From contig JAFQFD010000001.1 in the NCBI GenBank assembly GCA_017415715.1, positions 1 to 64,000 of the forward strand: a DNA stretch of 64,000 nucleotides, written 5' to 3'. The notes beneath the pieces were generated by a model. It saw nothing but the letters and a program-made list of their open reading frames with translations, ran no database searches and was not told the DNA's origin. Shown one piece after another: positions 15,790-24,590 of the stretch (position 1 is its first letter; each line of letters starts with the position of its first letter). Made by a program: the position numbers and the translations under genes. The stretch comes from Bacteroidales bacterium (GTDB lineage: Bacteria; Bacteroidota; Bacteroidia; Bacteroidales; UBA932).

Positions 15790-17322
15790 TTACATGTCTT
15801 TGTATCTGAGCACCGGCTGGCGGGCAGCTGTTGTCTCATCAAGACGACGCACCGGAGTTGTATGAGGCGCCGTCTTCAAAGACTCAGGATCTGCCAAAGC
15901 CTCTGCCGCGATATGCTTCATGATCTCAATGAATCCGTCCAATGTCTCCTTTGACTCCGTCTCTGTCGGCTCTATCATTATTGACTGATGGAACAGCAGA
16001 GGGAAATATATTGTCGGAGCATGGAAGCCATAGTCAAGCAGTCTCTTGGCGATGTCCAGAGTCGTGACTCCTGTCGACTGGTCCAGAAGACCGTCGAAGA
16101 CGAATTCGTGCTTGCAGACAGTCGGGATCGGCAGCTTGAAGCAATCCTTGAGAGACTCCTTGATGTAGTTGGCGCCAAGAACGGCGAGTGGTCCCACCAT
16201 CCTGATATTCTGCTTTCCGAGCATCAGGATATATGTATACGCTCTCAAAAGGACAGCGAAATTGCCCATGAATCCGGATATCTGTCCACAGGCCTGGCAT
16301 CCGCACTTACATTCCGGAGAACATCCGCATACCTCCCCGAATACTCCTGCACCTTCAGGTGAATTCTCGCAGCGACATGTACCGTCTGCAATATAGAGAG
16401 TGCCGTCTTCATCCTCCATGACCTTCGGAACAGGAAGATGAGATGCAAGATGAGCAGCAACGCCGACAGGACCCGCACCTGGACCACCACCTCCGTGAGG
16501 TGTGGAGAACGTCTTATGCAGATTGAGGTGCATCACATCAAATCCCATGTCTCCCGGACGAACGACGCCCATAAGAGGATTCATGTTGGCTCCATCATAG
16601 TAAAGCAGACCTCCGCACTCGTGAACAAGTGCTGCAATCTCCTTTATATCCTTCTCGAACAGACCTAAGGTATTCGGATTCGTCATCATGATGCCCGCAA
16701 TCGTATCGTCGAGAAGTGGCTTAAGATCCTCAACATCAACAAGTCCCGCTGCATTTGACTTGACCTGGACAATCTCCAGACCGCAAACCGCGGCCGAAGC
16801 CGGATTAGTTCCATGCGCGCTGTCAGGGACAATGATGCGGGTACGTTTCATGTCGCCACGCGACATATGATATTTGCGGATTATCATGAGGCCTGTGAGC
16901 TCGCCGTGCGCTCCTGCGAACGGATCGAGAGTGAACTCTGCCATTCCGGTTATTGCCGACAGGGCATGCGAAAGATCCTTGTATAAACGGAGGGCTCCCT
17001 GGACTGTCTGCGCCGGCTGGAGCGGATGCAGGCCGGCGAATGCCGGCATTGCCGCGATCTCTTCGTTTATCTTCGGATTGTATTTCATGGTGCAGCTTCC
17101 GAGAGGATAGAATCCTGAATCCACACCGAAGTTCATCTGTGACAGATTGGTATAATGGCGTACGACATCAAGTTCGCTCACCTGAGGAAGCGCCGGAGCT
17201 GCCGCGCGCTGAAGGCCTGCAGGAAGATCCGAAGCAGATGTATCCCATTTGTTGACCGGCAAAGAGTATCCCTGTCTTCCTTCCTTGGAAAGATCAAAGA
17301 TCAGTTTATCGTAGTACTTCAT
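15790..17322 (-). CDS. gcvPB: Glycine dehydrogenase (decarboxylating) subunit 2
   Basis: This 510-residue subunit carries the PLP-binding half of the P protein, which decarboxylates glycine and passes the aminomethyl group to GcvH. The PLP lysine is K270 in [15 protein letters not shown]. Subunit 1 is separate (gcvPA) and overlaps the start by 4 nt. Residues 316-345 hold eight cysteines (316, 318, 332, 334, 338, 340, 342, 345) in CRC and CGC...CKCGCQAC clusters. As far as I recall, usual GcvPB proteins have a short Cys-free segment at this place. The insert could bind metal. Confidence 0.95.
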   Translation of the reverse strand: MKYYDKLIFDLSKEGRQGYSLPVNKWDTSASDLPAGLQRAAAPALPQVSELDVVRHYTNLSQMNFGVDSGFYPLGSCTMKYNPKINEEIAAMPAFAGLHPLQPAQTVQGALRLYKDLSHALSAITGMAEFTLDPFAGAHGELTGLMIIRKYHMSRGDMKRTRIIVPDSAHGTNPASAAVCGLEIVQVKSNAAGLVDVEDLKPLLDDTIAGIMMTNPNTLGLFEKDIKEIAALVHECGGLLYYDGANMNPLMGVVRPGDMGFDVMHLNLHKTFSTPHGGGGPGAGPVGVAAHLASHLPVPKVMEDEDGTLYIADGTCRCENSPEGAGVFGEVCGCSPECKCGCQACGQISGFMGNFAVLLRAYTYILMLGKQNIRMVGPLAVLGANYIKESLKDCFKLPIPTVCKHEFVFDGLLDQSTGVTTLDIAKRLLDYGFHAPTIYFPLLFHQSIMIEPTETESKETLDGFIEIMKHIAAEALADPESLKTAPHTTPVRRLDETTAARQPVLRYKDM

Positions 17323-18665
17323 GCCTGTGCCTCCTCCTCACTTGAAAGACTTTTGATTATACATAATACCGCATCAAGATTGTCCTTTGACACCTTCTCG
17401 GTAACGCAGAAATTCACAAGGCCAGGTTCAACCTCGACGGCTCCGAATACACCGCACATCTGAAGTCTGTCCTGCAGCAGTTCCACTGGTACAAGAGACT
17501 TGAGAGTGAATTCCTTGAGGAACGGCTTGTCAAAAGCCTTCTCAAAGAGGCCGGTCTCAAGGAGACGGTCGTGCAGATAGTGGGCTCCACCATAGCTGAG
17601 ATCGTTTACCTCACGAAGACCGCGCGGTCCCATGAGAGACATATATACTGTCACATAAAGGGCCATCAGAGACTGGTTTGAGCAGATGTTGCTGGTCGCC
17701 TTTTCGCGGCGGATATGCTGCTCGCGGGCCTGAAGTGTAAGGACATAGGCACGCTTTCCATCAACATCGCGTGTCGCTCCCACAATTCTTCCAGGAAGCT
17801 TGCGGACATGGTCCTTGGTACATGCAAGGAAACCGACATATGGACCTCCATAGCAAAGAGGCACGCCAAGACTCTGAGAATCTCCGCAGACAATGTCAGC
17901 CCCCCACTCGCCCGGAGTCTTGATCACAGCAAGCGATGATGGGTCGGAATACACCATCAGCAGACCCTTCTGCGCATGAACAGCATCGGCAAAGCCTGTC
18001 AGGTCTTCTATCACACCATATTTGTTGATGCCCGGAACAAGGACTCCCGCCACATCACCGGCAGCAAGCTCGGTAAGAAGTGCACCATATGAAGTGGCAC
18101 CCTCATGGCAAGGGACGAATCCCAGTTCTATTCCGTTATACTTCGCGTACGTCCTGACCACCTTCACAACCTGCGGAAGAAGACCTTCCGACAGAAGGAC
18201 ACGTGTCTTCTTCTTCGTTGCCGCCATTGACATCATCACGGCCTCTGCTGCTGCTGTCGCGCCGTCATACATGGACGCGTTGGTGCAGTCCATTCCGGTC
18301 AGTTCGGTTATCATAGACTGATACTCGAAGATATAGCGGAGCGTACCCTGGGACACTTCCGGCTGATATGGAGTGTATGCTGTAAGATATTCCGAACGGG
18401 AAATGATATGAGGGATCACGGCTGGAGAATAATGGTCATATGCTCCAAGACCGCAAAGGCAGAACATGTTTGTGTTCTGCTCTGCAAGCTCTTCAAAATA
18501 CTGACGGACCTCAAGCTCGGACATTGCGTCCGGAAGGTCGTACTCTTCACGGTAGATGACATCCTGAGGGACATCGGAGTAGAGATCCTCAAGGGACTCC
18601 ACTCCGATTCTGTCCAGCATCTGGCGCACATCATCTTCCGTATGTGGAAAATATGCGAATGCCAT
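17319..18665 (-). CDS. gcvPA: Glycine dehydrogenase (decarboxylating) subunit 1
   Basis: This 448-residue N-terminal half of the split P protein forms the heterotetramer with GcvPB. Typical motifs include [10 protein letters not shown] near the start, [25 protein letters not shown], and [10 protein letters not shown] with [16 protein letters not shown] later. The start at 18665 is used because the family N terminus begins there; a longer in-frame start would overlap gcvH. Its stop overlaps the gcvPB start as ATGA, which suggests coupled, equimolar synthesis. Confidence 0.95.
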   Translation of the reverse strand: MAFAYFPHTEDDVRQMLDRIGVESLEDLYSDVPQDVIYREEYDLPDAMSELEVRQYFEELAEQNTNMFCLCGLGAYDHYSPAVIPHIISRSEYLTAYTPYQPEVSQGTLRYIFEYQSMITELTGMDCTNASMYDGATAAAEAVMMSMAATKKKTRVLLSEGLLPQVVKVVRTYAKYNGIELGFVPCHEGATSYGALLTELAAGDVAGVLVPGINKYGVIEDLTGFADAVHAQKGLLMVYSDPSSLAVIKTPGEWGADIVCGDSQSLGVPLCYGGPYVGFLACTKDHVRKLPGRIVGATRDVDGKRAYVLTLQAREQHIRREKATSNICSNQSLMALYVTVYMSLMGPRGLREVNDLSYGGAHYLHDRLLETGLFEKAFDKPFLKEFTLKSLVPVELLQDRLQMCGVFGAVEVEPGLVNFCVTEKVSKDNLDAVLCIIKSLSSEEEAQA

Positions 18666-18675
18666 AGCTGTAAAA

Positions 18676-19059
18676 TTACTCGTTAGCGCACATTGCCTCG
18701 TATGTCGCCGCATCCATAAGGCCTTCGAGCTCAGAAGGATCGCTCATCTCGACCTTCATGATCCAGTTTGCAAAAGCGTCTTCGTTCAAAAGCTCCGGAG
18801 CATCCTCAAGGGCCTCATTGATCTCGACAACAGTTCCTGAAACAGGGCAGAAAAGGTCGCTGGCAGCCTTTACGCTCTCTACCGCACCGAACTCCTCACC
18901 TGCCTCAAGTTCATCGTCAACCTCAGGCATATCTACATATGAGAGGTCGCCCATAGCATGCTGTGCGAAATCAGTGATGCCGATAACAGCAACATTACCT
19001 TCTACCTTAACCCATTCGTGCGACTCGCTGTAATAGAGTCCTTCTACTGTCTTTGCCAT
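18676..19059 (-). CDS. gcvH: Glycine cleavage system H protein
   Basis: This 127-residue lipoyl carrier protein shuttles the aminomethyl group between the P, T and L proteins. The lipoylated lysine is K64 in GAVESVKAASDL, and the family opening SESHEWVKVE is present. The start at 19059 (MAKTVEGLYYSESHEW) fits the family; ten upstream codons are likely untranslated. It lies 4 nt below gcvT and 10 nt above gcvPA. Confidence 0.96.
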   Translation of the reverse strand: MAKTVEGLYYSESHEWVKVEGNVAVIGITDFAQHAMGDLSYVDMPEVDDELEAGEEFGAVESVKAASDLFCPVSGTVVEINEALEDAPELLNEDAFANWIMKVEMSDPSELEGLMDAATYEAMCANE

Positions 19060-19063
19060 AATT

Positions 19064-20158
19064 TTATCTATTTTTATAATTGGTTTCATAGAAACGGCGT
19101 TTTGTCACTACGCCAGGGAACACTTTCTTGCGGATGCGGATCTCGACCTGAGTTCCAAGCTCGGTGTATGCCTTGTCCACCATCGCCACGCATACGCTGC
19201 GATCAGTCGATATCGAGCGGTATCCTGTTGTCACGACTCCGACCTGCACGCCATTTACCTCAACTGGATATCCTGCACGCGGGATTGCCTTGTCCTGAAG
19301 CTCAATGCCGACACTCTTGCGTGTCACACCTGCCTCCTTCTGTGCAACGAGAGCATCACGACCGATGAACTCTGCCTTGTCCTTGATCTTTGCGAACATA
19401 CCGAGTCCCGCCTCGAGCGGAGTGATCTCATCGCTGAGTTCGTGGCCATAAAGAGGAAGGCCGGCCTCAAAACGGAGGGTGTCACGGCAACCGAGTCCGC
19501 ACGGAACCACACCTGCTGCGAGAAGCGTGTCCCACATATTGTTTATGACCTCATGAGAAGCATATATCTCGAATCCGTCCTCACCGGTATATCCTGTGCG
19601 GCTGACGATCATGTCGTCTGTCCTGTAATAGGTATAGAATCCAAGCTCTGCAGCCGGAGCCAGTCCGAGGGTCTCCACCGCATATTTCTCTGCCTCAGGT
19701 CCCTGCAGGGCTATCTGTCCCCATACATCCGACTGGTTGTCAACCTTGACATCATAGCCTTCCGCCTGTGCGCAAAGCCATTCGTAATCCTTTGCAATGT
19801 TAGACGCATTCACAACGAGAAGATAATGATCCGGAACGAATTCCTTATAGACCAGGAGGTCGTCGACTGTTGTTCCGTTCGGATACAGCATCATTCCATA
19901 GAGGATCTTTCCGTCTTCCATGCCTGCAATGTTGTTTGAGAAGACATGATTCACGAACTCCTCAGCATCCGGACCGCTGACGAAGATCTCGCCCATGTGG
20001 GACACATCGAACATTCCGGCCTGATGGCGGACAGCATTATGTTCGTCAGTAATGTTTGTGTACTGAATAGGCATGATGAAACCTCCGAACGGGCTCATCA
20101 GAGCGCCCAGGGCCACATGCTTGTCATAAAGACAGGTTTTCAAAAGATTCTCTTCCAT
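19064..20158 (-). CDS. gcvT: Aminomethyltransferase (T protein)
   Basis: This 364-residue enzyme transfers the methylene group from GcvH to tetrahydrofolate and releases ammonia. It shows the folate-binding opening (LYDKHVALGALMSPFGGF, AGMFDVSHMGEI) and the motif SRTGYTGEDGFEIY, followed by the C-terminal beta-barrel region. It starts 3 nt below the lipoate ligase stop. The one-carbon units it makes can feed metF and metH, encoded elsewhere in the window. Confidence 0.96.
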   Translation of the reverse strand: MEENLLKTCLYDKHVALGALMSPFGGFIMPIQYTNITDEHNAVRHQAGMFDVSHMGEIFVSGPDAEEFVNHVFSNNIAGMEDGKILYGMMLYPNGTTVDDLLVYKEFVPDHYLLVVNASNIAKDYEWLCAQAEGYDVKVDNQSDVWGQIALQGPEAEKYAVETLGLAPAAELGFYTYYRTDDMIVSRTGYTGEDGFEIYASHEVINNMWDTLLAAGVVPCGLGCRDTLRFEAGLPLYGHELSDEITPLEAGLGMFAKIKDKAEFIGRDALVAQKEAGVTRKSVGIELQDKAIPRAGYPVEVNGVQVGVVTTGYRSISTDRSVCVAMVDKAYTELGTQVEIRIRKKVFPGVVTKRRFYETNYKNR

Positions 20159-20161
20159 ATG

Positions 20162-20863
20162 TCAATATATTTGATATTCCTTTTCCATCTCTTCTATTGC
20201 CGCCATCTGACCCGGAGTCAAGGTGATTTCTCCATCTGTGAACCATGACACCAGATGATTCTCCAGGCTTTCGGCTGAAGCCAGCACAGGACTCACCCCC
20301 TTGTAATCTGAAAGATTCATCACCCTCTGCCTGACAGACTCCACGCCATGCCTTTGAAGTTTCTCCACCGGTGGCCTTATAGCCTCAGTAAGGGCCTCCA
20401 GATCGGTCGAATAGAGCAAAGTCCCGTGGACTATGCTGCGGTCCGGAAGCTGATGAAACGCGTTGCCGCTTACCTTTCTTCCGTCCACCATCATGTCATT
20501 ACGTTCTGAAGCCACCGCAGGAAGTCCTATGAAGCATAAAGACGCGGCCAATGCAGACATATACCTGTCAAAGACCGCCGAAACCTCTCCCCTGCCGGAG
20601 ATATATGAAATCATGAGATTGCCCATATCGGAGTATACGCATCCGCCGCCGCTCTTGCGACGGACAACCTGGACGCCTGCCTTACGGCAATACTCCATAT
20701 TAACCTCATTTTCAAGGACCTGATTGCGGCCGATGATGACCGTCGGCTGCACACGCCATACAAAGAAGGCATCGCCGTCGACATTCTTCGCCACATATTC
20801 TTCTGCGGCGAGATAGAATGCGAGACTCCTGCATCTTTTGTCCGGAAATACGACGTGCCTCAT
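20162..20863 (-). CDS. lplA: Lipoate-protein ligase A family protein
   Basis: This 233-residue protein has the LplA/LipB fold with RRKSGGGCVYSD at 68-79 and the lipoyl-AMP-binding lysine K130 in DGRKVSGNA. It should attach free lipoate to GcvH, encoded two genes downstream. It is shorter than E. coli LplA (about 338 residues) and lacks most of the accessory C-terminal domain, so it may need a partner or act as a transferase. As first gene of the operon it links H-protein activation to glycine cleavage. Confidence 0.88.
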   Translation of the reverse strand: MRHVVFPDKRCRSLAFYLAAEEYVAKNVDGDAFFVWRVQPTVIIGRNQVLENEVNMEYCRKAGVQVVRRKSGGGCVYSDMGNLMISYISGRGEVSAVFDRYMSALAASLCFIGLPAVASERNDMMVDGRKVSGNAFHQLPDRSIVHGTLLYSTDLEALTEAIRPPVEKLQRHGVESVRQRVMNLSDYKGVSPVLASAESLENHLVSWFTDGEITLTPGQMAAIEEMEKEYQIY

Positions 20864-20883
20864 GATTCACTTTTAAAATCCAC

Positions 20884-20891
20884 CAAATTTA
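20884..20891 (-). promoter_or_regulatory. Promoter -7 element of the lplA-gcv operon
   Basis: The minus strand reads TAAATTTG, matching TAnnTTTG, 20 nt before the lplA start. The leader is too short to hold a glycine riboswitch, and none is seen. Confidence 0.45.
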
Positions 20892-20978
20892 AAGAATATT
20901 TCTAAAAAATGAAAAAATCATCCACGGAAATCGCTTCAGGTATCATATATGTTTTGACAGACTTCAAAAGACCGGATT

Positions 20979-21452
20979 ATGGAAAAGAGAAACGGACTCA
21001 CATTCAGAAGAATATTCAGATACCTGATGGAAGAAAGGTATTATCCGCAATTCGAGAAAACCCACATACTATTCGAATTGGACGGAAACATGGCTGTGCT
21101 TGAGTACGAGGACGGCATTCTGTCCGTCAGGCTTTTCTTCAGTATCGATGAAGAAGAATACGACAACTTCCTGGAAGCATCTAACGGCTGCATGCTTCGG
21201 ACATTCATCGTCAAACCTGCAATTCTTGATGATGGAAAAACCATCATGTTCAGCTGCGAAAACATCTGTGAGAATTTCAGGGACTTCAGCCGTTTCTTTC
21301 CACGGATGATTTCCGAACTGCGCCAGGGGCTGAAAGTCCATAAGGCGCAGATGAAGGAGATACTGCTGAGTGAGGAGATTGCAAAAGCAGCGCTGCCCGC
21401 CGTGGAGGAGGGTGTCCTCGAGGCGGGCAGCGGCAGAAAAGTATTGTCCTGA
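20979..21452 (+). CDS. Uncharacterised small protein, possibly YbjN-like
   Basis: This 157-residue soluble protein has no signal peptide or membrane segment. The pattern of an N-terminal helix, several short strands (HILFELDGNMAVLEYEDGILSVRLFF) and two C-terminal helices resembles YbjN or secretion-chaperone-like folds, but I cannot assign a family firmly. The last 25 residues (AALPAVEEGVLEAGSGRK) are encoded by a GC-rich palindrome and may be acquired. It abuts the convergent nhaA stop codon with no gap. Confidence 0.65.
   Translation: MEKRNGLTFRRIFRYLMEERYYPQFEKTHILFELDGNMAVLEYEDGILSVRLFFSIDEEEYDNFLEASNGCMLRTFIVKPAILDDGKTIMFSCENICENFRDFSRFFPRMISELRQGLKVHKAQMKEILLSEEIAKAALPAVEEGVLEAGSGRKVLS
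21391..21432. repeat. GC-rich palindrome at the 3' end of a coding region
   Basis: CGCTGCCCGCC (21391-21401) pairs perfectly with 21422-21432, and an inner GAGGA/TCCTC stem continues the hairpin. It lies within the last codons of the 157-residue gene, 17 nt before its stop. It could be a REP-type element, a terminator for the convergent nhaA, or both. Confidence 0.6.
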
Positions 21453-22799
21453 TCAGTTGGCCTTAGGAAGGAACTTATTGAGAAGCACACAGCCAAGGAC
21501 GGCGGAAATGACTGAGCCGCAAAGGACTCCGAGCTTCGCCTGATTGAGGAGTGCGACTCCTGCTGCTCCGAGGCCGGCGTATGACAGGTCAGCAATGAAC
21601 ATTGACACAGTAAAGCCGATACCGCAGACTACGCAGACGCTTGCGAATGACTTCCAGTCTGCACCGGCCGGCAATGCCACAACCTTGAGGCGGACAGCAA
21701 GCCATGAGAAGCTGAAGACTCCGACAAACTTGCCGACTACAAGACCTGTCATTACGGCAAGGCCTACTCCTGAGAAGAGGCTTCCGACGCTCATCTGGGA
21801 AAGGTCGATTCCTGCGTTCGCGAATGCGAAGAGCGGGATGACTATGAAGTTGATGAGGAAATGGAGGTTGTCCTCAAGATCCTGGAGCGGACTGATCATC
21901 TTGTCGGCAGCTGACTCGATGCTCTTGAGGGTATGGATCTCCTCGTTGGTCAGCACGACAGTGTTGTGAAGATCATCAACCTCGATCACAGGGAACTTGC
22001 TGATATTCTTTCTGATACGCTCGAGATAGTGGCCTGTTCCCTTCTTGAGTGTCGCAGGGATGCAGAATGCCACGATCACTCCGGAAATTGTAGCATGGAT
22101 TCCGGAATTGAGCATCATGTACCAAAGCACGAGACCTACGGTGACATAGAATGCCTTTGAGCGGATCTTGATGATATTCGCAGTAACCATCAGCGCCACA
22201 CATGCTGCTGACAGAAGCATGAACATCATATTTATGTTCGAAGAGTAGAAAAGCGCAATCACAATGATGCCTCCAAGGTCGTCAGCCACCGCGAGAGCCG
22301 CAAGGAACACCTTGAGCCCTACAGGAACCCTGGTCTTGAATACGGCAAGAACTCCGAGTGAGAATGCGATGTCAGTCGCCATCGGTATGGCAAGTCCACG
22401 CTGCATTGCAGCATCTGACGGGCATACAAGGGCGAAAAGAAGCACAGGAACGAGCATACCGCCGCATGCTCCGATTATCGGGAGAAGCGCCTTCTCTCTG
22501 GTCGAGAGTTCGCCAACCCTTATCTCTCTCTTGATCTCAAGACCCACAGAGAGGAAGAATATCGCCATGAGGAAGTCATTGATGACAGCCCCGAGGCTCA
22601 TCGCATGACCGTTATGGCTGAAGAAGTTGAAGTTTCCGACAGAGAACATCACTTCGTTCTGCCAAAGTCCGAAATACCAATCCTTTACAACAGGGATATT
22701 GGCGCATATGAGGGCAAGTACGGTGAAGAATATCAGCACCATACTGGCGTTCACATGTCTCTTGAATTTACTGAGGAAGCTATAGTTTGAATGGGACAT
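21453..22799 (-). CDS. nhaA: Na+/H+ antiporter NhaA
   Basis: This 448-residue inner-membrane antiporter expels Na+ in exchange for protons. About 11-12 hydrophobic segments are visible. The ion-binding aspartate pair sits in LAVADDLGGI, and other NhaA motifs are AIFFLSVGLEIKRE and MATDIAFSLGV. An inserted stretch after the sixth or seventh helix (ERIRKNISKFPVIEVDDLHN) is common in Bacteroidetes members. It stands alone, divergent from the TPR protein gene. Confidence 0.95.
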   Translation of the reverse strand: MSHSNYSFLSKFKRHVNASMVLIFFTVLALICANIPVVKDWYFGLWQNEVMFSVGNFNFFSHNGHAMSLGAVINDFLMAIFFLSVGLEIKREIRVGELSTREKALLPIIGACGGMLVPVLLFALVCPSDAAMQRGLAIPMATDIAFSLGVLAVFKTRVPVGLKVFLAALAVADDLGGIIVIALFYSSNINMMFMLLSAACVALMVTANIIKIRSKAFYVTVGLVLWYMMLNSGIHATISGVIVAFCIPATLKKGTGHYLERIRKNISKFPVIEVDDLHNTVVLTNEEIHTLKSIESAADKMISPLQDLEDNLHFLINFIVIPLFAFANAGIDLSQMSVGSLFSGVGLAVMTGLVVGKFVGVFSFSWLAVRLKVVALPAGADWKSFASVCVVCGIGFTVSMFIADLSYAGLGAAGVALLNQAKLGVLCGSVISAVLGCVLLNKFLPKAN

Positions 22800-22875
22800 A
22801 AGCCTCTGATAAATTAATATTGAAACATTACACTACTTACAAAATGGACGCAAAAGTAGTCAATTTTTCAACAAT

Positions 22876-22907
22876 ATTGCGAGTTTGGACATTTTTTTAT
22901 AAATTTG
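22876..22907 (+). promoter_or_regulatory. Promoter of the TPR protein-yebC unit
   Basis: ATTG (22876-22879), a 20-nt spacer and TAAATTTG (22900-22907) match the Bacteroidetes consensus, about 63 nt upstream of the TPR gene start. Confidence 0.6.
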
Positions 22908-22970
22908 CCGCCTGTTTTTCGGGCGCTTATCTGCACCTATGAAAGTAGACAAATATAAAACTATCAAGAT

Positions 22971-23651
22971 ATGGCTAAAGAAATCAAAAACGAAAGGGCT
23001 GAGGCGGTAGTCGAGGCTGTTTCAAAGACAGAGCAGTTCTTCAATGAGAACAAGAAGACCCTCCTTTACATCATCGGAGGCATCATCGTAGCTTGCGCTG
23101 CATTCTTCTGCTGGCACAAGTTCATCCATCAGCCAAAGGTTGAGGAGGCACAAGGACAGATGGCATTCGCAGAGGAGAACTTCCGCAATGCTGCTGACTC
23201 AACCGGATATGCTCTCGCTCTCTACGGTGACGGCAACGTCCTCGGATTCGAGCAGATCGCAAAGGAGTATGGCAACAAGGCAGGAAAGTCTTTAAACTTC
23301 TATGCTGGCGTATGCGAGTTCTACCTTAAGAACTATGAGTCTGCAATCAAGTATCTCAAGGCATACAATGGCAAGGACGAGATCCTCGCTGCACGCGCTC
23401 TTGCATGCATCGGTGACTGCTATGTAAACCTCGAGGACTACAACACAGCACTCGGATATTTCGAGAAGGCTGTCGCTGAGGGTGACAACGCTTTCGCAGC
23501 AGAGTACCTCCTCGACGCAGGTCTCGTTGCCGAGAAGCTCGGTCAGAACGAGAAGGCACTCGGATACTACCAGCAGATCAAGGAGAAGTATCCAATGTCT
23601 ATGCAGGCTTACGACGTTGACAAGTACATCAGCCGCATCGAGGCTAAATAA
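22971..23651 (+). CDS. Membrane-anchored TPR protein
   Basis: This 226-residue protein has a charged N-terminal stretch, one transmembrane helix (about residues 31-48, LLYIIGGIIVACAAFFCW) and a series of TPR-like helical pairs, the clearest being AARALACIGDCYVNLEDYNTALGYFEKA. The layout resembles YfgM-type ancillary proteins that face the periplasm and help outer-membrane protein folding. It lies 14 nt upstream of yebC, so they are probably co-transcribed. The exact role is unknown. Confidence 0.8.
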   Translation: MAKEIKNERAEAVVEAVSKTEQFFNENKKTLLYIIGGIIVACAAFFCWHKFIHQPKVEEAQGQMAFAEENFRNAADSTGYALALYGDGNVLGFEQIAKEYGNKAGKSLNFYAGVCEFYLKNYESAIKYLKAYNGKDEILAARALACIGDCYVNLEDYNTALGYFEKAVAEGDNAFAAEYLLDAGLVAEKLGQNEKALGYYQQIKEKYPMSMQAYDVDKYISRIEAK

Positions 23652-23665
23652 TTACTGAAAGGATT

Positions 23666-24397
23666 ATGGGAAGAGCATTTGAGTTCCGCAAGGAGAGAAA
23701 GTTCAAGAGATGGGGTCACATGGCCCGCGTCTTCACCAAGATCGGAAAGGAAATCACTATCGCTGTAAAGCAGGGTGGCGCTGACGTGACAGGTAACCCA
23801 CGTCTCCGCGCTCTCATCCAGACTGCACGCAGTGAAAACATGCCAAAGGACAACATCGAACGCGCTATCAAGAGAGCGACCGACAAGGACCAGGCAGATT
23901 ACAAGGAGGTAGTATTCGAAGGATACGGTCCTCACGGCATCGCAGTTCTCGTAGAGGCTGCAACCGACAACAACAACCGTACTGTAGCTAACGTACGTTC
24001 ATACTTCACAAAGAGCGGCGGATCGCTCGGAACTTCAGGAAGCGTAGACTATATGTTCGACCGCAAGTGCATGTTCCGCATGAAGACCACAAATCCATAC
24101 GACCTCGAGGAGCTTGAGCTTGAGCTCATCGACTATGGCGTAGAGGAGATCTTCGAGGAGGAGAACGAGAACGAAGAGACTGAAATCGTTCTTTACGGTG
24201 AGTTCACAGCTTTCAACAGCATCCAGAAATGGATCGAGGAGAACGGCTACGAGCTCGTTGCAGCAGAGTTCACCCGCCTTCCTAACGTAGAGCTCAAGGT
24301 CCTCGAGGGCGAGGCAAAGGCTGACGTCGAGAAGCTCATCGAGCGCATCGAGGAGGACGACGACGTACAGAACGTTTACACTACAATGCAGCCGTAA
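23666..24397 (+). CDS. yebC: YebC/PmpR family regulator
   Basis: This 243-residue protein belongs to the YebC/PmpR/TACO1 family, implicated in gene regulation and in relieving ribosome stalling. Hallmarks include the GHMARVFTKIGKEI opening, NPRLRALIQTARSENMPKDNIERAIKRA, and YGPHGIAVLVEAATDNNNRT. The family is well conserved, so the call is safe. A strong terminator follows. Confidence 0.94.
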   Translation: MGRAFEFRKERKFKRWGHMARVFTKIGKEITIAVKQGGADVTGNPRLRALIQTARSENMPKDNIERAIKRATDKDQADYKEVVFEGYGPHGIAVLVEAATDNNNRTVANVRSYFTKSGGSLGTSGSVDYMFDRKCMFRMKTTNPYDLEELELELIDYGVEEIFEEENENEETEIVLYGEFTAFNSIQKWIEENGYELVAAEFTRLPNVELKVLEGEAKADVEKLIERIEEDDDVQNVYTTMQP

Positions 24398-24415
24398 TTT
24401 CGGATAAATAATCAT

Positions 24416-24455
24416 AAGATGGCCGGTAATCGCAGGATTACCGGCCATCTTTTTA
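24416..24455 (+). terminator. Intrinsic terminator after yebC
   Basis: A perfect 16-bp stem (24416-24431 with 24436-24451) with a 4-nt loop ends in a T-rich run on the plus strand. It closes the TPR protein-yebC transcript. Confidence 0.92.
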
Positions 24456-24539
24456 TTTAAATTCCGCCCCGGATTTCTGAATTTTCGCCACACGGGGAGC
24501 AATTGCGGCGTAATAAGGCTATCTGTGGCAGGGTTTTAC

Positions 24540-24568
24540 TTGCACACATCAAAAAAATGCTAACTTTG
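24540..24568 (+). promoter_or_regulatory. Promoter of the methylmalonyl-CoA decarboxylase operon
   Basis: TTG (24540-24542), an 18-nt spacer and TAACTTTG (24561-24568) precede the first gene by 22 nt. The stretch between the yebC terminator and this promoter holds nothing else recognisable. Confidence 0.6.
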
Positions 24569-24590
24569 CCAAGGATGAAATAATATTTAT

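Noticed and set aside
19946-20248. A 100-codon plus-strand open frame opposite gcvT and lplA
   Set aside because: It is a shadow of two well-conserved genes, without its own signals.
20864-20978. Glycine riboswitch before the gcv operon
   Set aside because: Only about 20 nt separate the promoter box from lplA, and no aptamer-like stems are seen.
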